From contig DKNF01000210.1 in NCBI GenBank assembly GCA_002470165.1, forward strand, positions 1-6,424: a stretch of DNA of 6,424 bases, in the 5' to 3' direction. This stretch comes from Betaproteobacteria bacterium UBA7395 (lineage in GTDB: Bacteria; Pseudomonadota; Gammaproteobacteria; Burkholderiales; Rhodocyclaceae). Below, piece by piece: positions 5,943 through 6,424 of this stretch. The position numbers and the translations under genes were made by a program. Below the pieces are notes generated by a model, which was not told where the DNA came from, did no database searches, and worked only from the letters and a program-made list of their open reading frames with translations. Numbering within the stretch: the first letter of the stretch is position 1; each line of letters begins with the position of its first letter.

Positions 5943-5954
5943 ACGGTCGACCGT
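5943..5954. repeat. 12-bp perfect palindrome between plsY and folB
   Basis: ACGGTCGACCGT is a perfect inverted repeat ending three bases before the folB ATG. It lies where the plsY -35 would be and where the folB ribosome binding site would be, and no Shine-Dalgarno is present there. It could be an operator for a dimeric regulator or a small mRNA hairpin, or simply chance in GC-rich DNA. Confidence 0.45.
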
Positions 5955-5957
5955 CAC

Positions 5958-6308
5958 ATGGACATCATTTTCATCGAGGAACTGCGCGCCGAAACGTGGA
6001 TAGGCATCTATCCGCGCGAAAAGGCCGTGCCGCAGACGGTCGAAATCACGCTGCACATCGGTGTATCGACGACCTCGGCCGGGGCCAGCGACGACATTCG
6101 CGATACCGTGGACTACGCGGTCGTCGTCGAGCGCCTGCGCAAGGACCTCGCCGCCAGCCATTTCAACCTGCTGGAGAAGCTGACCGAGCACATCGCCACC
6201 TGGCTGCTGGAGAACTTCGCTGCGCAGTGGGTCCGCGTTTCGGTCGCCAAACTTGGCATGATGCCCGGCGTCAAGCGCGTCGGCGTGGTCATCGAGCGCT
6301 CGATTTAA
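5958..6308 (+). CDS. folB: Dihydroneopterin aldolase FolB
   Basis: FolB cleaves 7,8-dihydroneopterin to 6-hydroxymethyl-7,8-dihydropterin and glycolaldehyde in folate synthesis, in the cytoplasm. The 116 residues match the usual length. The start MDIIFIEELRAETWIGIYPRE is typical, with the pterin-site glutamate E21. Y53 (TVDYAVV), E73 (NLLEKLTEHIA) and the catalytic-type lysine K98 (VSVAKLGMMPG) align with the known active-site residues of the family, and the C-terminus VGVVIERS is characteristic. The related epimerase FolX is less likely given these motifs. No Shine-Dalgarno precedes the ATG at 5958; a 12-bp palindrome sits there instead. It is divergent from plsY, as in E. coli, and its TAA overlaps the stop of the converging ZIP transporter gene. 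Confidence 0.95.
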   Translation: MDIIFIEELRAETWIGIYPREKAVPQTVEITLHIGVSTTSAGASDDIRDTVDYAVVVERLRKDLAASHFNLLEKLTEHIATWLLENFAAQWVRVSVAKLGMMPGVKRVGVVIERSI

Positions 6309-6424
6309 AGTCCGACCGCCAGCGTCGTCATCACCGCGAAACCGGCGAGCAGGCCGGCGGTGCCGGCAGCTTCGCGCCCCGGGCGGTGCGAGGCCGGGAT
6401 CAGTTCGTGGCTGACCACCCAGAG
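6305..6424 (-). CDS. ZIP-family metal transporter, C-terminal fragment (cut by window edge)
   Basis: Only the last 39 codons are visible: LWVVSHELIPASHRPGREAA followed by a hydrophobic GLLAGFAVMTTLAVGL and TAA. The HELIPxxHR motif followed by a final membrane helix is characteristic of the ZIP family of inner-membrane divalent-cation (Zn, Fe) importers, where this histidine/glutamate motif belongs to the metal path. The substrate cannot be told from the fragment. The gene enters from the right edge on the minus strand. Its stop codon (6305-6307) overlaps the folB stop (6306-6308) on the other strand, so neither gene has room for a separate terminator. Confidence 0.75.
   Translation of the reverse strand, partial: LWVVSHELIPASHRPGREAAGTAGLLAGFAVMTTLAVGL

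Noticed and set aside
5891..5944. 18-residue N-terminal extension of plsY
   Set aside because: It has no hydrophobic or family-like character and covers the plsY/folB promoter region; the ATG at 5890 gives the standard PlsY start.
1..6424. Mobile elements, CRISPR arrays, tRNA/rRNA genes or a defence system
   Set aside because: No direct-repeat arrays, transposase or integrase motifs, tRNA-like cloverleaf or defence-related proteins were found; nearly all bases belong to housekeeping genes.

Overview
This GC-rich window (C or G at most third codon positions) looks like core chromosome of a betaproteobacterium. The best guess is Rhodocyclales (Dechloromonas/Azonexus-like), judged from protein style (RpoD, DnaG, S21, TsaD, PlsY) and from the gene order rpsU-yqeY-dnaG-rpoD. 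That placement rests on recognition, not a search, and the genus is uncertain. I see no mobile element, CRISPR array, tRNA or rRNA.

Left part, minus strand (3864 down to 1): the macromolecular-synthesis operon. It runs rpsU (ribosomal protein S21), an intrinsic terminator, yqeY (GatB/YqeY-domain protein), dnaG (primase, GTG start) and rpoD (sigma-70, cut by the left edge). One transcription unit thus links translation initiation, replication priming and housekeeping transcription. The terminator after rpsU and an extended -10 box just before rpoD probably let S21, primase and sigma be made in different amounts.

Middle: rpsU and tsaD (tRNA t6A synthesis) diverge from a 137-base gap. The rpsU -35 and the tsaD extended -10 lie four bases apart, so the two promoters must share or compete for polymerase. 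tsaD appears to be leaderless or nearly so.

Right part: the 260-base gap between the converging tsaD and plsY holds two small minus-strand reading frames. One has 30 codons and a strong ribosome binding site. The other is a Lys/Cys-rich frame whose 3' half runs antisense into tsaD. Neither has a function I recognise, and they are the least explained sequence here. Next come plsY (acyl-phosphate glycerol-3-phosphate acyltransferase) and, divergent from it, folB (dihydroneopterin aldolase), with a 12-bp perfect palindrome in the shared promoter region. The window ends in the C-terminus of a ZIP-family metal transporter whose stop codon overlaps that of folB tail to tail.

Overall this is a conserved housekeeping neighbourhood. 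E. coli keeps the same backbone (folB/plsY ... tsaD/rpsU-dnaG-rpoD), with ttd genes between plsY and tsaD and no yqeY. The novelty is in the small ORFs and the compact regulatory gaps, not in a new large system.
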